NCBI GenBank assembly: GCA_016302985.1
Contig: JAEDMN010000003.1
Coordinates: forward strand, 1 to 41,279
Source of the DNA: Kiritimatiellia bacterium
GTDB taxonomy: Bacteria > Verrucomicrobiota > Kiritimatiellia > RFP12 > UBA1067
Reading direction: 5' to 3'
DNA: 41,279 nt
Below, piece by piece: positions 15,196-23,856 of this stretch. Every line of letters starts with the position of its first letter. The first letter of the stretch is position 1. A program made the translations under genes and the position numbers. The notes beneath the pieces were generated by a model, which was given only the letters and a program-made list of their open reading frames with translations, ran no database searches and was not told the origin of the DNA.

Positions 15196-16443
15196 ATGAG
15201 CAAGAGTCAGTACGAGGCCGCGAAGAAGCAGTACGCCGTCCTGGGCGTCGACACGGAGAAGGCGATCAGGGATCTGCAGAAGATCTCGATCTCCATGCAC
15301 TGCTGGCAGGGCGACGACGTGGGCGGTTTCGAGAACGACCTCGGCGCCACGGGCGGCATCCAGACGACGGGCAACTACCCGGGCAAGGCCCGCACGCCGG
15401 AGGAGCTGATGGCCGACATCGACAAGGCCCTCTCCCTCATCCCCGGCAAGCACCGCATCAACCTGCACGCGTGCTACGCGATTTTCGAGGACGGCAAGAA
15501 GGTCGACCGCGACAAGATCGAGCCCCGGCACTTCAAGAAGTGGGTCGAGTTCGCGAAGAAGCGCGGCCTCGGCATCGACTTCAACCCGACGTTCTTCTCG
15601 CACCCGCTCGCGGACGGCCTGACGCTCTCGAGCGAGGATCCGCGCGTGCGCGCCTTCTGGGTGAAGCACGGCATCCAGTGCCTCAAGATCGCCGAGTACT
15701 TCGGCAAGGAGCTCAAGACGCCCTGCGCGATCAACTTCTGGGCGCCGGACGGCCTCAAGGACGAGCCGTCGGACCGCCTCGGGCCGCGTCGGCGCATGGC
15801 CGACTCGCTGGACAAGATCTTCAAGTACAAGTACGACAAGAAGCTCGTCATCCCGACCTTCGAGTCCAAGCTCTTCGGCATCGGCGTCGAGAGCTACACG
15901 GTCAACTCCCACGAGTTCGTGATGGGCTACGCCCAGAAGAAGGGCATCCTCGCGCTGCTCGACATGGGCCACTTCCACATCTCCGAGAACGTGGCGGACA
16001 AGATCAGCTCGTTCCTGATGACGTTCGGCAAGGTCGCGTTCCACATCTCGCGCCCGGTCCGCTGGGACTCCGACCACGTGATCCGCATCGACGACGCCGT
16101 CAGCGCGGCCGCGCACGAGATCGTCCGCATGGACCCGAAGAACTTCATCGTCGCGCTCGACTACTTCGACGCCTCGATCAACCGCATCGCGGCCTGGGTG
16201 CTCGGCATGCGCAACATGCAGAAGGCGCTCCTCCAGGCGATGCTCGAGCCGTTCGGCACGCTCAAGGCCCTCCAGGACGCCCGCCAGTACACCGAGCAGC
16301 TCGTCCTCCAGGAAGAGCTCAAGGCGTATCCGTGGCAGGCCGTGTGGGAGGAGTTCTGCGCCCGCGCGAAGATGCCGGCGAACGAGGCCTGGATGGCCGA
16401 GGTCCTGAAGTACGAGCGCGACGTGCTCTCGCAGCGCGCCTAA
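15196..16443 (+). CDS. rhaA: L-rhamnose isomerase
   Basis: The protein has 415 residues, close to the 419 of the Escherichia coli enzyme. It converts L-rhamnose to L-rhamnulose in the cytoplasm, the first step of rhamnose catabolism. The start is the ATG at 15196, with AAAGGAAC 7-14 bases upstream; the frame extends to a TTG at 15163 but without a ribosome site. Strong family matches include ISMHCWQGDDVGGFE, GIDFNPTFFSHP, SKLFGIGVESYTV, LLDMGHFH, SRPVRWDSDHVI and DYFDASINRIAAWV. The last three contain the Asp and His ligands of the two catalytic metals. It has no signal peptide, unlike its neighbours. It is first in a tight group (gaps of 18, 17 and -4 bases) with three exported hydrolases, which points to a rhamnose-containing polysaccharide. 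The kinase and aldolase of the pathway (rhaB, rhaD) are not in the window. Confidence 0.96.
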   Translation: MSKSQYEAAKKQYAVLGVDTEKAIRDLQKISISMHCWQGDDVGGFENDLGATGGIQTTGNYPGKARTPEELMADIDKALSLIPGKHRINLHACYAIFEDGKKVDRDKIEPRHFKKWVEFAKKRGLGIDFNPTFFSHPLADGLTLSSEDPRVRAFWVKHGIQCLKIAEYFGKELKTPCAINFWAPDGLKDEPSDRLGPRRRMADSLDKIFKYKYDKKLVIPTFESKLFGIGVESYTVNSHEFVMGYAQKKGILALLDMGHFHISENVADKISSFLMTFGKVAFHISRPVRWDSDHVIRIDDAVSAAAHEIVRMDPKNFIVALDYFDASINRIAAWVLGMRNMQKALLQAMLEPFGTLKALQDARQYTEQLVLQEELKAYPWQAVWEEFCARAKMPANEAWMAEVLKYERDVLSQRA

Positions 16444-16461
16444 TCCGGAAGGGGCCATCCG

Positions 16462-19218
16462 ATGAAGAACGGTATGACGGTGCTGGCGGTCCTGGCCGCG
16501 TTCGCGGTTCTGGCGGGAATCCCCCTGCCGGAGCATCCGCGTCCCGACTGGGAGCGCGCGGGTTGGCGGAATCTCAACGGCGACTGGAAGTTCGCGTTCG
16601 ACAAGAAGGACGCGGGCCTGCAGGAGAAGTGGTTCGCCGCGGACGACGCCCGCTTCGACAAGCGCATCGTCGTGCCGTTCCCCTGGGGGAGCGCGCTGTC
16701 CGGGGTCAAGGACGAGGCGGACGTCGGCTGGTACCGGCGCGACGTCGTCGTGCCCGAGACCTGGAAGGGCAGGCGCGTCTTCCTCGTCGTCGGCGCCAGC
16801 GACCACGACACGAAGGGCTGGATCGACGGCCATCCCGTGGGCGAGCATTCGGGCGGCTACACGCCGTTCGAGTTCGAGCTCACGGACTTCGTGAAGTGGG
16901 GCCAGCCGCAGAAGCTCACGCTCCGCGCGTGGGACGCCCCGGCCGCGATCTCCCAGCACGACTGGCGCCTCTACGGCAAGCAGGGCTACGGCAACGCCCG
17001 CGGCCTCTGGCAGACCGTCTACCTCGAGGCGCGCGGCATGGAGTACATCGAGAAGGTCCACTTCACGCCGGACATCGAGAACGGCAGCGTCACCGCGGAC
17101 GTCACGCTTGGCGCCCCGGCGAAGAAGCCGCTCGCGTTCGAGGTCCGCTTCAAGGAGTCCGACCGCGCCAAGGCCGCGACGGCGGCGTTCGCGCCCGGCC
17201 AGATGAGCGCGAAGCTCAAGATCTCCCTGCGCGACGTGAAGCTCTGGGACCTGGACAACCCGTATCTCTACGAGGTCGTCTGCGCCCTCCGGGACGGCGA
17301 CCGGGACGCCGACTCGGTCTCCACCTACTTCGGCATGCGCAAGGTCTCGGTCGGCAGGATGCCCGGCACGGAGTATCCGTACGTGACGCTGAACGGCAAG
17401 CCGATCTACCTCCAGCTCACCCTCGACCAGAGCTACCACGAGGGCGGCTTCTATACGTTCCCGTCGGACGAGTTCATGAAGAACGAGATCCTGATCTCGA
17501 AGAACCTCGCGCTCTCCGGCAACCGCATCCACATCAAGGTCGAAATCCCGCGCAAGCTGTACTGGGCGGACAAGCTCGGCCTGCTGATCATGGCGGACGT
17601 CCCCTGCGCCTGGGGCCCCGCCTCCGAGGCGATGTTCCGCGAGCACTGGTTCTGCTTCGAGGACATGGTCAAGCGCGACTTTAACCACCCCTCCATCTTC
17701 TCCTGGGTCCTTTTCAATGAAACATGGGGCCTCTTCGCGGACGGCCAGAACTGGGGCCGGGACCGCGCCAAGCGGTACGCCCCGTGGGTCCGCCGCGCCG
17801 TCGCGAACGCCTACGCCAAGGCGAAGGCCCTCGACCCGACGCGCCTGATCGAGGACAATTCGCCCTGCAACCACGACCACGTCGTCACGGACCTCAACAC
17901 CTGGCACGCCTACTGCCCCGGCTTCAAGTGGGAGGAGACGGTCGCGACCTGGTGCAAGGACACCTTCCCCGGCTCGACGAAGAACTACATCGGCGGCTTC
18001 GTCCAGGGCGACGCCCCGATGCTGAACAGCGAGTGCGGCAACGTCTGGGGCTACAAGGGCTCCACGGGCGACTGCGACTGGAGCTGGGACTACCACCTGA
18101 TGATGAACGCCTTCCGGCGCCACCTCCAGTGCGGCGGCTGGCTCTACACCGAGCACCACGACGTCATCAACGAATGGAACGGCTACGTCCGCTTCGACCG
18201 CACGCCGAAGTACACGGGCATCGAGGAGCTCTTCCCGGGATCCACCCTGAAGGACTGGCATGCCGACGCCTACCTGCCGCTCGACACCGAGCTCTGCCGC
18301 GCGTTCAGGGCGGGCGACACCTGGAAGATGCCGGTCGACGTCTCGCTGACGACCGAGAAGTACGCGGGCCGCACCCTCAAGGTCGCCTACACCATCCGCG
18401 CCTGGGACGGACGCGGCCGGCTCCTCGAGTCCGCGCCGGTCGAGGCCGGCTCCTTCACGGCCACCGCCTGGCAGAACGGCCGCGTGCTGGACGTCCCCGT
18501 CAAACTCCCCGACACGACGGCCTGCGGCGCGGTCTGCTTCACGCTGACGGACGACAAGACGGTCGTTGGCCGCAACTTCGCCTGCTTCGTCACGCGTGCC
18601 GACAAGCCGGCGACCGTGGTCAGCGTCCCCCCCGCCGGGTTCACGAAGGCGACGTGGAGCCAGAAGCAGTGGAACGTGTTCGACGGCCTCAAGGCCAACG
18701 GCGCCGGCAAGGGCGCCTTCGAGTACGAGTTCGTCGGCATCCCGTCCGACAAGCCCGCCCGGTTCCGCGCCGAGGTTTCCGCGAAGCGCCTGAACGCGAA
18801 GGACTCGAAGGACGTCGACAAGGGCGTCGTCGACCTGGACTGCATGCTGGGCGGCGGGTTCGCGGACCGCTCGAAGAACCCGAACTCCTACCCGATGACC
18901 TCCGACGTCAAGTGGACCGGACAGGTGAAGGTCTTCGCCAACGGCGAGCTCGTGAACACGGTCGACCTGCCGGACGATCCGGCCGACCACCGCGGCATCC
19001 TCTCCTGGTTCGCCCAGCAGCGCGCCGACGCCCGCAAGTCCGCCACGCTCAGCGAGGCGGGCAGCTACGGCTACCTCGTGGAGGCCGAGATCCCGCCCGC
19101 CGTGCTCGCGAAGGGCAACGGCAAGGTCACCATCCGCCTCGAGGCGGAGAAGAACGGCCTGGCGGTCTACGGTGCGCACTTCGGCCGCTATCCCCTTGAC
19201 CCCTCCATCGAATTCTAG
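16462..19218 (+). CDS. Exported glycoside hydrolase family 2 enzyme
   Basis: The protein has 918 residues. The start has GGAAGGGG 8-15 bases upstream, and a hydrophobic signal sequence follows (MTVLAVLAAFAVLAG). The order is GH2 jelly-roll sugar-binding domain (about 30-190: WRNLNGDWKFAFD, VGWYRRDVVVPETW), immunoglobulin-like domain (about 200-295), TIM-barrel catalytic domain (about 300-600), and C-terminal beta domains. The acid/base is E420 in LFNETWG, after the typical NHPSIFSWV. The nucleophile is probably E524 in LNSECGNVW. The protein is somewhat shorter than the E. coli LacZ type. Beta-galactosidase, beta-glucuronidase and arabinofuranosidase are all possible GH2 activities, and sequence alone does not decide. 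It is co-transcribed with rhaA (18-base gap), so removal of a sugar from a rhamnose-rich oligosaccharide is a fair inference. Confidence 0.88.
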   Translation: MKNGMTVLAVLAAFAVLAGIPLPEHPRPDWERAGWRNLNGDWKFAFDKKDAGLQEKWFAADDARFDKRIVVPFPWGSALSGVKDEADVGWYRRDVVVPETWKGRRVFLVVGASDHDTKGWIDGHPVGEHSGGYTPFEFELTDFVKWGQPQKLTLRAWDAPAAISQHDWRLYGKQGYGNARGLWQTVYLEARGMEYIEKVHFTPDIENGSVTADVTLGAPAKKPLAFEVRFKESDRAKAATAAFAPGQMSAKLKISLRDVKLWDLDNPYLYEVVCALRDGDRDADSVSTYFGMRKVSVGRMPGTEYPYVTLNGKPIYLQLTLDQSYHEGGFYTFPSDEFMKNEILISKNLALSGNRIHIKVEIPRKLYWADKLGLLIMADVPCAWGPASEAMFREHWFCFEDMVKRDFNHPSIFSWVLFNETWGLFADGQNWGRDRAKRYAPWVRRAVANAYAKAKALDPTRLIEDNSPCNHDHVVTDLNTWHAYCPGFKWEETVATWCKDTFPGSTKNYIGGFVQGDAPMLNSECGNVWGYKGSTGDCDWSWDYHLMMNAFRRHLQCGGWLYTEHHDVINEWNGYVRFDRTPKYTGIEELFPGSTLKDWHADAYLPLDTELCRAFRAGDTWKMPVDVSLTTEKYAGRTLKVAYTIRAWDGRGRLLESAPVEAGSFTATAWQNGRVLDVPVKLPDTTACGAVCFTLTDDKTVVGRNFACFVTRADKPATVVSVPPAGFTKATWSQKQWNVFDGLKANGAGKGAFEYEFVGIPSDKPARFRAEVSAKRLNAKDSKDVDKGVVDLDCMLGGGFADRSKNPNSYPMTSDVKWTGQVKVFANGELVNTVDLPDDPADHRGILSWFAQQRADARKSATLSEAGSYGYLVEAEIPPAVLAKGNGKVTIRLEAEKNGLAVYGAHFGRYPLDPSIEF

Positions 19219-19235
19219 TCCACAGAGAGTCCCCC

Positions 19236-20189
19236 ATGAAGATCCTGGCCCTTGCGTTCGTCGCCGCCGTCGCCCTGGGCGCGACGGCGGGCGATTGGAC
19301 GAAGCACCCCGCCAACCCCGTGATGGGCGACCCCGTCCGTCTCGGCACCTGCTTCGACGTCAACGTGATTCCGGGTCGCGACGCGAAGTACGACATGTAC
19401 TTCTCCTGGCGGCCGAAGAAGGCGATCGCGCGCTGCACGAGCGCGGACGGCGTCAAGTGGTCCGAACCGGAGATCGTCCTCGCGAGCGATCCGACGAGCG
19501 GCTGGGAGGACAATCTCAACCGCAGCTGCACCGTCGTGAAGGACGGCAAGTATCACATGTGGTACACCGGCCAGGCCCGCGGATACAGCAGGATCGGCTA
19601 CGCCGTCTCGGACGACGGCCGCCGCTTCACCCGCGTCTCGAAGCTGCCGGTGATGATCTCCGAGCATCCCTGGGAGGGCTTCAGCGTCATGAACCCCTAC
19701 GTCCGCTGGGACGCGGCGCGGAACGTCTGGCGCATGTGGTACGCCTCGGGCGAGACCTACGAGCCGAACGTGCTCTGCTACGCCGAGTCGAAGGACGGCC
19801 TGAAGTGGGAGAAGTCCCTCCTCAACCCGATTTTCGTCAAGGGGAAGGGCAAGTCCTGGGAGCAGGACCGCGTGGGCGGCTGCGAGGTGCATCCGCTGCC
19901 GGACGGCTCCTGGGTCATGTTCTACATCGGCTACTCCGACATCCACACGGCGCACATCGGCGCGGCCGTTTCGAAGGACGGCGTGACGCAGTGGCGTCGC
20001 CTGAAGGCCAATCCGATCGTGAAGCCCTCGCCCGACGGCTTCGACGCCTCGGCCTGCTACAAGCCCTCCGTCGTGCGCGACGCCGAGCACGACCGCTGGC
20101 TGCTCTGGTACAACGGCCGCAACGGCAACAAGGGCGAATACATCGGGCTCGTCGTCAAGGACGGCCTCGACCTGGGGGAACTCGAATGA
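19236..20189 (+). CDS. Exported beta-propeller glycosidase (GH43/GH117/GH130-like)
   Basis: The protein has 317 residues with signal peptide MKILALAFVAAVALGATA. It has the repeating blade pattern of five-bladed glycosidase propellers: DMYFSWRPKKAIARCTSADGVKWSEPE, YHMWYTGQARG, WRMWYASGETY, AESKDGLKWEK and WLLWYNGRNGNKGEYIGL. The conserved blade ends with K/H-x-Y-M-x-Y/W and DG-x-x-W are typical of GH43, GH117 and GH130-like families, and I cannot pick one. It follows the GH2 gene by 17 bases and overlaps the next gene by 4 bases (ATGA), so it is an internal operon member. A role in trimming short side chains such as arabinose, galactose or mannose is plausible but inferred. Confidence 0.78.
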   Translation: MKILALAFVAAVALGATAGDWTKHPANPVMGDPVRLGTCFDVNVIPGRDAKYDMYFSWRPKKAIARCTSADGVKWSEPEIVLASDPTSGWEDNLNRSCTVVKDGKYHMWYTGQARGYSRIGYAVSDDGRRFTRVSKLPVMISEHPWEGFSVMNPYVRWDAARNVWRMWYASGETYEPNVLCYAESKDGLKWEKSLLNPIFVKGKGKSWEQDRVGGCEVHPLPDGSWVMFYIGYSDIHTAHIGAAVSKDGVTQWRRLKANPIVKPSPDGFDASACYKPSVVRDAEHDRWLLWYNGRNGNKGEYIGLVVKDGLDLGELE

Positions 20190-21772
20190 AGCAGAGCCTC
20201 ATCGCCGGCTTCTCCGTGTGCGCGCTCGTCCTGGGCGCGCACGCGAAGTCTCTTCGCGACTACGTCGCGGCGTTCAACGCCGCCGACGAGGAGCTCTACA
20301 CGAACGCCGTGCCGAACGCGGCCGCCGCGGACTTCCTCGAGCGGAACGTGCCCGCGTTCGAGTGTCCGGACGCGGACGTCGAGCGCACCTACGCGTTCCG
20401 CTGGTGGACGTACCGCAAGCACCTGAAGAAGACCGTGGACGGCTGGGTGGTCACGGAATTCCTCCCGGACGTGTCCTGGGCCGGCAGGCACAACACGATC
20501 TCGTGTCCCCTCGGCCACCATCTGCGCGAAGGGCGTTGGCTGCGCGACGCGTCCTTCCTCGACGACTACACGCATTTCATGGTGACGCAGGGTTCCGTGA
20601 ACGGCCCCCGCGCCTATGCCTGCTGGCCCGCCTGGGCCACGCTCGCGCGCGCGAAGGTGACCGGCGACTTCGGCTTCGCGAAGCGCCACCTGCCCGAATT
20701 CAGGCGGAACTGGGAGTCCTGGGCGGCCGGCTGGAAGCTGCGGAACGGCGTGCAGGCCGGTCTGCGCGCCGACCGCGGGCTCTTCGACTTCATCGGCGAC
20801 CGCGAGGGAACCGAGTATGCGCTCTCGAAGGACGGCGCGCGCCCGATGGTCAATGCGGCCATGTGGGCGGAGGCGACGGCCATCGCGAAGATCGCGGCGG
20901 ACGCGGGCGACACGACCGCGGCGGAACTCTTCGCGAAGCGGGCGGCCCAGCTGGAGGGGAGCATCGGCGCGCGTCTCTGGAACCCGGCGCGGAAGTTCTT
21001 CACGACGCTCGGCTTCGACGGGAAGCTCGACGGCGTCTGCGAGCTGCATGGCTATGCGCCGTTCTACTTCGGCATGCGGTTCGCGCCGGACCATCTCGCG
21101 GCCTGGGACGGGCTGATGGACGAGAAGGGCTTCTTCGCGCCGGTCGGCCTCGTCTTCCCGCGCCGCGACACGCCCGGTTTCGACGTGAAGGTCGACTACG
21201 GGAGGCACGAGTGCCTCTGGAACGGTCCGAGCTGGCCCTACGCGACGAGCGTCGCGCTCACGGCGCTCTACGAGACGCTGCAGGATGGCCAGAAGCCCGA
21301 GAAGGCGAGCGCCGCCGACTTCGCGAAGCTCGTCGTCCAGTACGCGCGCCAGCACGTCCGCGTGCGCGAGGACGGGACGAAGGTGCCGTGGATCGACGAG
21401 AACCAGCATCCGTTCAGCGGCCTCTGGATCGCGCGCGACGTCCTCATCGAGCAGGCCCGTCGCCGCGGCAAGGCGCCGAAGTACCGCGAACGCGGCAAGG
21501 ACTACAACCACTCCACGTTCTGCGACCTCGTGATCGCGGGCCTGGTCGGGCTCGTGCCCCAGGAGGGGGCCTCGGTCCGCCTCCAGCCGCTCGCCCCGGC
21601 GGAATGGGACTGGTTCCAGCTCTCGAACGTCCGCTATCATGGGCACGACCTGACGGTGACCTGGGACCGGACGGGCGCGAAATACGGCGTGAAGGGGTTC
21701 TCCCTCTCCTGTGACGGCCAGCCCGTCGCCGCCCGCGCGGACCTGGGGCCGCTTTCCTCCGACCTCCCCTGA
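20186..21772 (+). CDS. Exported MGH1-like (alpha/alpha)6 glycoside hydrolase
   Basis: The protein has 528 residues. The start is the ATG at 20186, overlapping the previous stop as ATGA, with GGGGGAA 6-12 bases upstream; the frame is open back to 19172 only as a shadow. The signal peptide is MKQSLIAGFSVCALVLGAHA. The rest is an (alpha/alpha)6 toroid of the mannosylglycerate-hydrolase/GH63/trehalase type: YAFRWWTYRKHLKK, WEATA-like NAAMWAEATAIAKIA, ELHGYAPFYFGM, ECLWNGPSWPYATS and the C-terminal YNHSTFCDLVIAGLVGL, all hallmarks of MGH1-like domains. These enzymes act on alpha-linked sugars at chain ends; some relatives are alpha-L-rhamnosidase-like in fold. As last gene of the rhaA group it may release a terminal sugar from the oligosaccharides. 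Confidence 0.85.
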   Translation: MKQSLIAGFSVCALVLGAHAKSLRDYVAAFNAADEELYTNAVPNAAAADFLERNVPAFECPDADVERTYAFRWWTYRKHLKKTVDGWVVTEFLPDVSWAGRHNTISCPLGHHLREGRWLRDASFLDDYTHFMVTQGSVNGPRAYACWPAWATLARAKVTGDFGFAKRHLPEFRRNWESWAAGWKLRNGVQAGLRADRGLFDFIGDREGTEYALSKDGARPMVNAAMWAEATAIAKIAADAGDTTAAELFAKRAAQLEGSIGARLWNPARKFFTTLGFDGKLDGVCELHGYAPFYFGMRFAPDHLAAWDGLMDEKGFFAPVGLVFPRRDTPGFDVKVDYGRHECLWNGPSWPYATSVALTALYETLQDGQKPEKASAADFAKLVVQYARQHVRVREDGTKVPWIDENQHPFSGLWIARDVLIEQARRRGKAPKYRERGKDYNHSTFCDLVIAGLVGLVPQEGASVRLQPLAPAEWDWFQLSNVRYHGHDLTVTWDRTGAKYGVKGFSLSCDGQPVAARADLGPLSSDLP

Positions 21773-21807
21773 ACGCACGTTTGCCCCTACCTTGCCGGGG
21801 TGGGATT

Positions 21808-21816
21808 TGGTATAAT
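21808..21816 (+). promoter_or_regulatory. Extended -10 promoter before the DUF7309/DUF6930-like gene
   Basis: TGGTATAAT is a perfect extended -10 with hexamer 21811-21816. The likely start near 21823 leaves a leader of about 27 bases before the TTG at 21850. This makes the next gene the head of a new transcription unit after the rhaA operon. Confidence 0.55.
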
Positions 21817-21849
21817 CATCCTTCCACAACGAGCAGAAGCACACAATCC

Positions 21850-22809
21850 TTGGACAAGACCGATCCATACGAACTGATCCGCGCCATCGCGGAGATGAAT
21901 CCCTGGGAGCGTGCGGCGCGCCACAACTGGGCGCTGCTGCCGCAGACGTCCGAGGAGCCGTTCATCGTGACGTTCCTTCCCGAGAAGGACCGTCCCGGTC
22001 CGGTGGTCGGGCGTCTGCTGCTGTTCCCCGGCTTCGCGCTCTTCCGCGACTACCTCATTTCCCGGCAGGTGCCGGACTTCGGCGTCGGCATGAGTCCGGT
22101 CGACTTCCGCCACTACGAGGCGGTCGCGCTGAAGGACGGCGGGGTGGAGCTGTTCTCCTACGAGCCCGGCTTCGTGCCGCTTCCGCCGGGTTCCGAGGAC
22201 CGGAAGGTCCTCGCGCCGCTCCTCTTCGAGTGCTACGGCATGCTGCTGCGCCTCGAGGAGAAGCCCGACCTGCCCCTGGCCTATGTGGAGCAGAAGGCGA
22301 TGTTCGCGCGCAAGGAGGTCGTCGACGGCCGCTGGGTCGACGGCCCCTACCGCCTCCCCGAGGAGGAGGTCGTGCAGCAGGTGGAGAAGGTCGAGCTTCG
22401 GAAAGACGCGTGCCTGGCGGCGAAGGCCCTGCCCCTGTATCCGAAGGAGATCTGGGAGATCGACTACGTGATGCTCCCGTCCTACCGGACGCCCGGCCCC
22501 AATCCGCGCTTCCTCTACCTGCTCGCGGCCATCAACGTCGGGACGGGGGAGCGGATGGTCTGGGAGAAGATGTCCGTGGACGGCAAGGCGGACGGCCTGC
22601 TCCGCCTCTGGGAAGGGCACGCGCAGCGCCTGCTCAACGCCTTCCTCCGCAAGCGCCGCGTTCCGGGCGAGATCCACGTGCGGTCGCCCCGCATGGCGCG
22701 CTTTCTCCGGCCGCTCGGCATCCAGCTGCCTTTCAAGCTCGTCCAGCACGCGAAGCTGCCCTCCCTGGAGGACGTGCTGGGCCTTGCAATCCAGACCAGG
22801 AACGTGTGA
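21850..22809 (+). CDS. Conserved cytoplasmic protein, DUF7309/DUF6930-like
   Basis: The protein has 319 residues. The start is uncertain: the TTG at 21850 is preferred because it gives the conserved-looking MDKTDPYELIRAIAEMNPWE just after a -10 box and a weak AGAAG; the ATG at 21895 is the alternative. There is no signal peptide or membrane segment. The first half (PFIVTFLPE, DFRHYEAVALKDGG, SYEPGFVPLPP, LLFECYGMLLRLEEKP) resembles DUF7309. The second half (EIWEIDYVMLPSY, RFLYLLAAINVGTGERMVWE, and a closing IHVRSPRMARFLRPLG then LPSLEDVLG) resembles DUF6930. I base this on memory of the family pattern. No catalytic motif is evident and the function is unknown. The gene ends 4 bases before the antiporter start, so the two are translationally linked. 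Confidence 0.65.
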   Translation: MDKTDPYELIRAIAEMNPWERAARHNWALLPQTSEEPFIVTFLPEKDRPGPVVGRLLLFPGFALFRDYLISRQVPDFGVGMSPVDFRHYEAVALKDGGVELFSYEPGFVPLPPGSEDRKVLAPLLFECYGMLLRLEEKPDLPLAYVEQKAMFARKEVVDGRWVDGPYRLPEEEVVQQVEKVELRKDACLAAKALPLYPKEIWEIDYVMLPSYRTPGPNPRFLYLLAAINVGTGERMVWEKMSVDGKADGLLRLWEGHAQRLLNAFLRKRRVPGEIHVRSPRMARFLRPLGIQLPFKLVQHAKLPSLEDVLGLAIQTRNV

Positions 22810-22813
22810 ACCC

Positions 22814-23833
22814 ATGTTTGACCTGAACCAGAACATCCCCCTGCTGCTCTCCCTCGTCTTCATCGTGGGCGGCCTCCTCGCGCTGAGCTGGAGCGCGGAC
22901 CGCTTCGTCGACGGGGCCGGGGCCCTGGCGCGCGCCTTCGGGGTCTCGCCCCTCATCGTCGGCATGGTGATCATCGGGTTCGGCACCTCGGCGCCCGAGC
23001 TCGTCGTCTCCGTCCTCTCCGCCATCGGCAACCATTCGAACCTCTCGCTTGGCAACGCCTACGGGTCCTGCATCTTCAACATCGCCGCGATCCTGGGCGT
23101 GGCGGCGCTGATCCGGCCCCTGGCCGTGAAACGCAGCGTGACGCTGCTGGCCGTGCCGCTGCTGCTCGGCGTCACGGCGGTTTCCTGCTTCCTGGTGTGG
23201 GACGGGCAGTTTGAGCGTTCCAACGGCCTGCTGCTGCTCGGCCTGTTCGCCGTCGCGATGCCGTTCTACTGTTGGTTCGACCAGCGCGCGAAGGATGACG
23301 CCCCCGGGAAGGCTGCCGCCGAACCGTCCGCTCCCGGAATTGCGCCGTGCCGCGCGTGGGTCTACCTGGCGGTCGGTCTCGTGGTGCTCGTGGGGTCCTC
23401 CCACGTGCTCGTGTGGGGGTGCGTCGACTTCGCGCGCGACGTGCTGCACGTCTCGGACCTCATGATCGGCCTCACCGTGGTCGCGATGGGCACCTCCCTG
23501 CCCGAGCTGGCGTCCGCCGTGGCGTCCGCGCGGAAGGGCGAGCACGAGTTCGTGATCGGGAACATCGTCGGGTCGAACCTCTTCAACTGCCTCGCCGTCG
23601 TGGGCGTGGCGGGGTCGATCTCCCCGTTTGGCGGATTCAGCGGCTTCATCGTGACGCGCGACCTGCCGGTCATCGCGCTGCTGACGGTTTCGGTCTTCGC
23701 GTTCGGGTTCAACTGGCGCAGGCCTTCGGAGCCCGGCCGGATCGGGCGCGTCTCCGGCGTGCTCTGGATTCTCGCGTTCGCCGCCTATCTGGGCGTGATG
23801 ATCGTGCAGGAGACGGGCTGCCTCGGGAAATAG
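22814..23833 (+). CDS. CaCA-family calcium/sodium antiporter (YrbG-like)
   Basis: The protein has 339 residues; family members are usually about 320-360. The ATG at 22814 follows the previous stop by 4 bases, with AGGAA 11 bases upstream; an earlier TTG at 22784 is inside the preceding gene. The two alpha repeats of the superfamily are present. The first is GFGTSAPELVVSVLSA with GNAYGSCIFNIAAILG; the second is AMGTSLPELASAVASA with GNIVGSNLFNCLAVVG. The acidic residue in each PEL motif coordinates the transported ion. About ten hydrophobic helices are visible, with a polar loop near residues 155-180. It exchanges Ca2+ for Na+ or H+ across the inner membrane. One GSC replaces the usual GSN in repeat 1. 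Substrate preference is not certain. Confidence 0.93.
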   Translation: MFDLNQNIPLLLSLVFIVGGLLALSWSADRFVDGAGALARAFGVSPLIVGMVIIGFGTSAPELVVSVLSAIGNHSNLSLGNAYGSCIFNIAAILGVAALIRPLAVKRSVTLLAVPLLLGVTAVSCFLVWDGQFERSNGLLLLGLFAVAMPFYCWFDQRAKDDAPGKAAAEPSAPGIAPCRAWVYLAVGLVVLVGSSHVLVWGCVDFARDVLHVSDLMIGLTVVAMGTSLPELASAVASARKGEHEFVIGNIVGSNLFNCLAVVGVAGSISPFGGFSGFIVTRDLPVIALLTVSVFAFGFNWRRPSEPGRIGRVSGVLWILAFAAYLGVMIVQETGCLGK

Positions 23834-23856
23834 CGGTTCAAAGGAACGGAGTCGAC

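Noticed and set aside
15157..19179. Minus-strand open frame of 1340 codons opposite rhaA and GH2
   Set aside because: rhaA on the + strand is unmistakable; the antisense translation shows no family features.
23347..23856. 170-codon upstream extension of the GH2 lipoprotein frame
   Set aside because: It lies inside the antiporter gene in another frame, and the lipoprotein signal begins at 23857.
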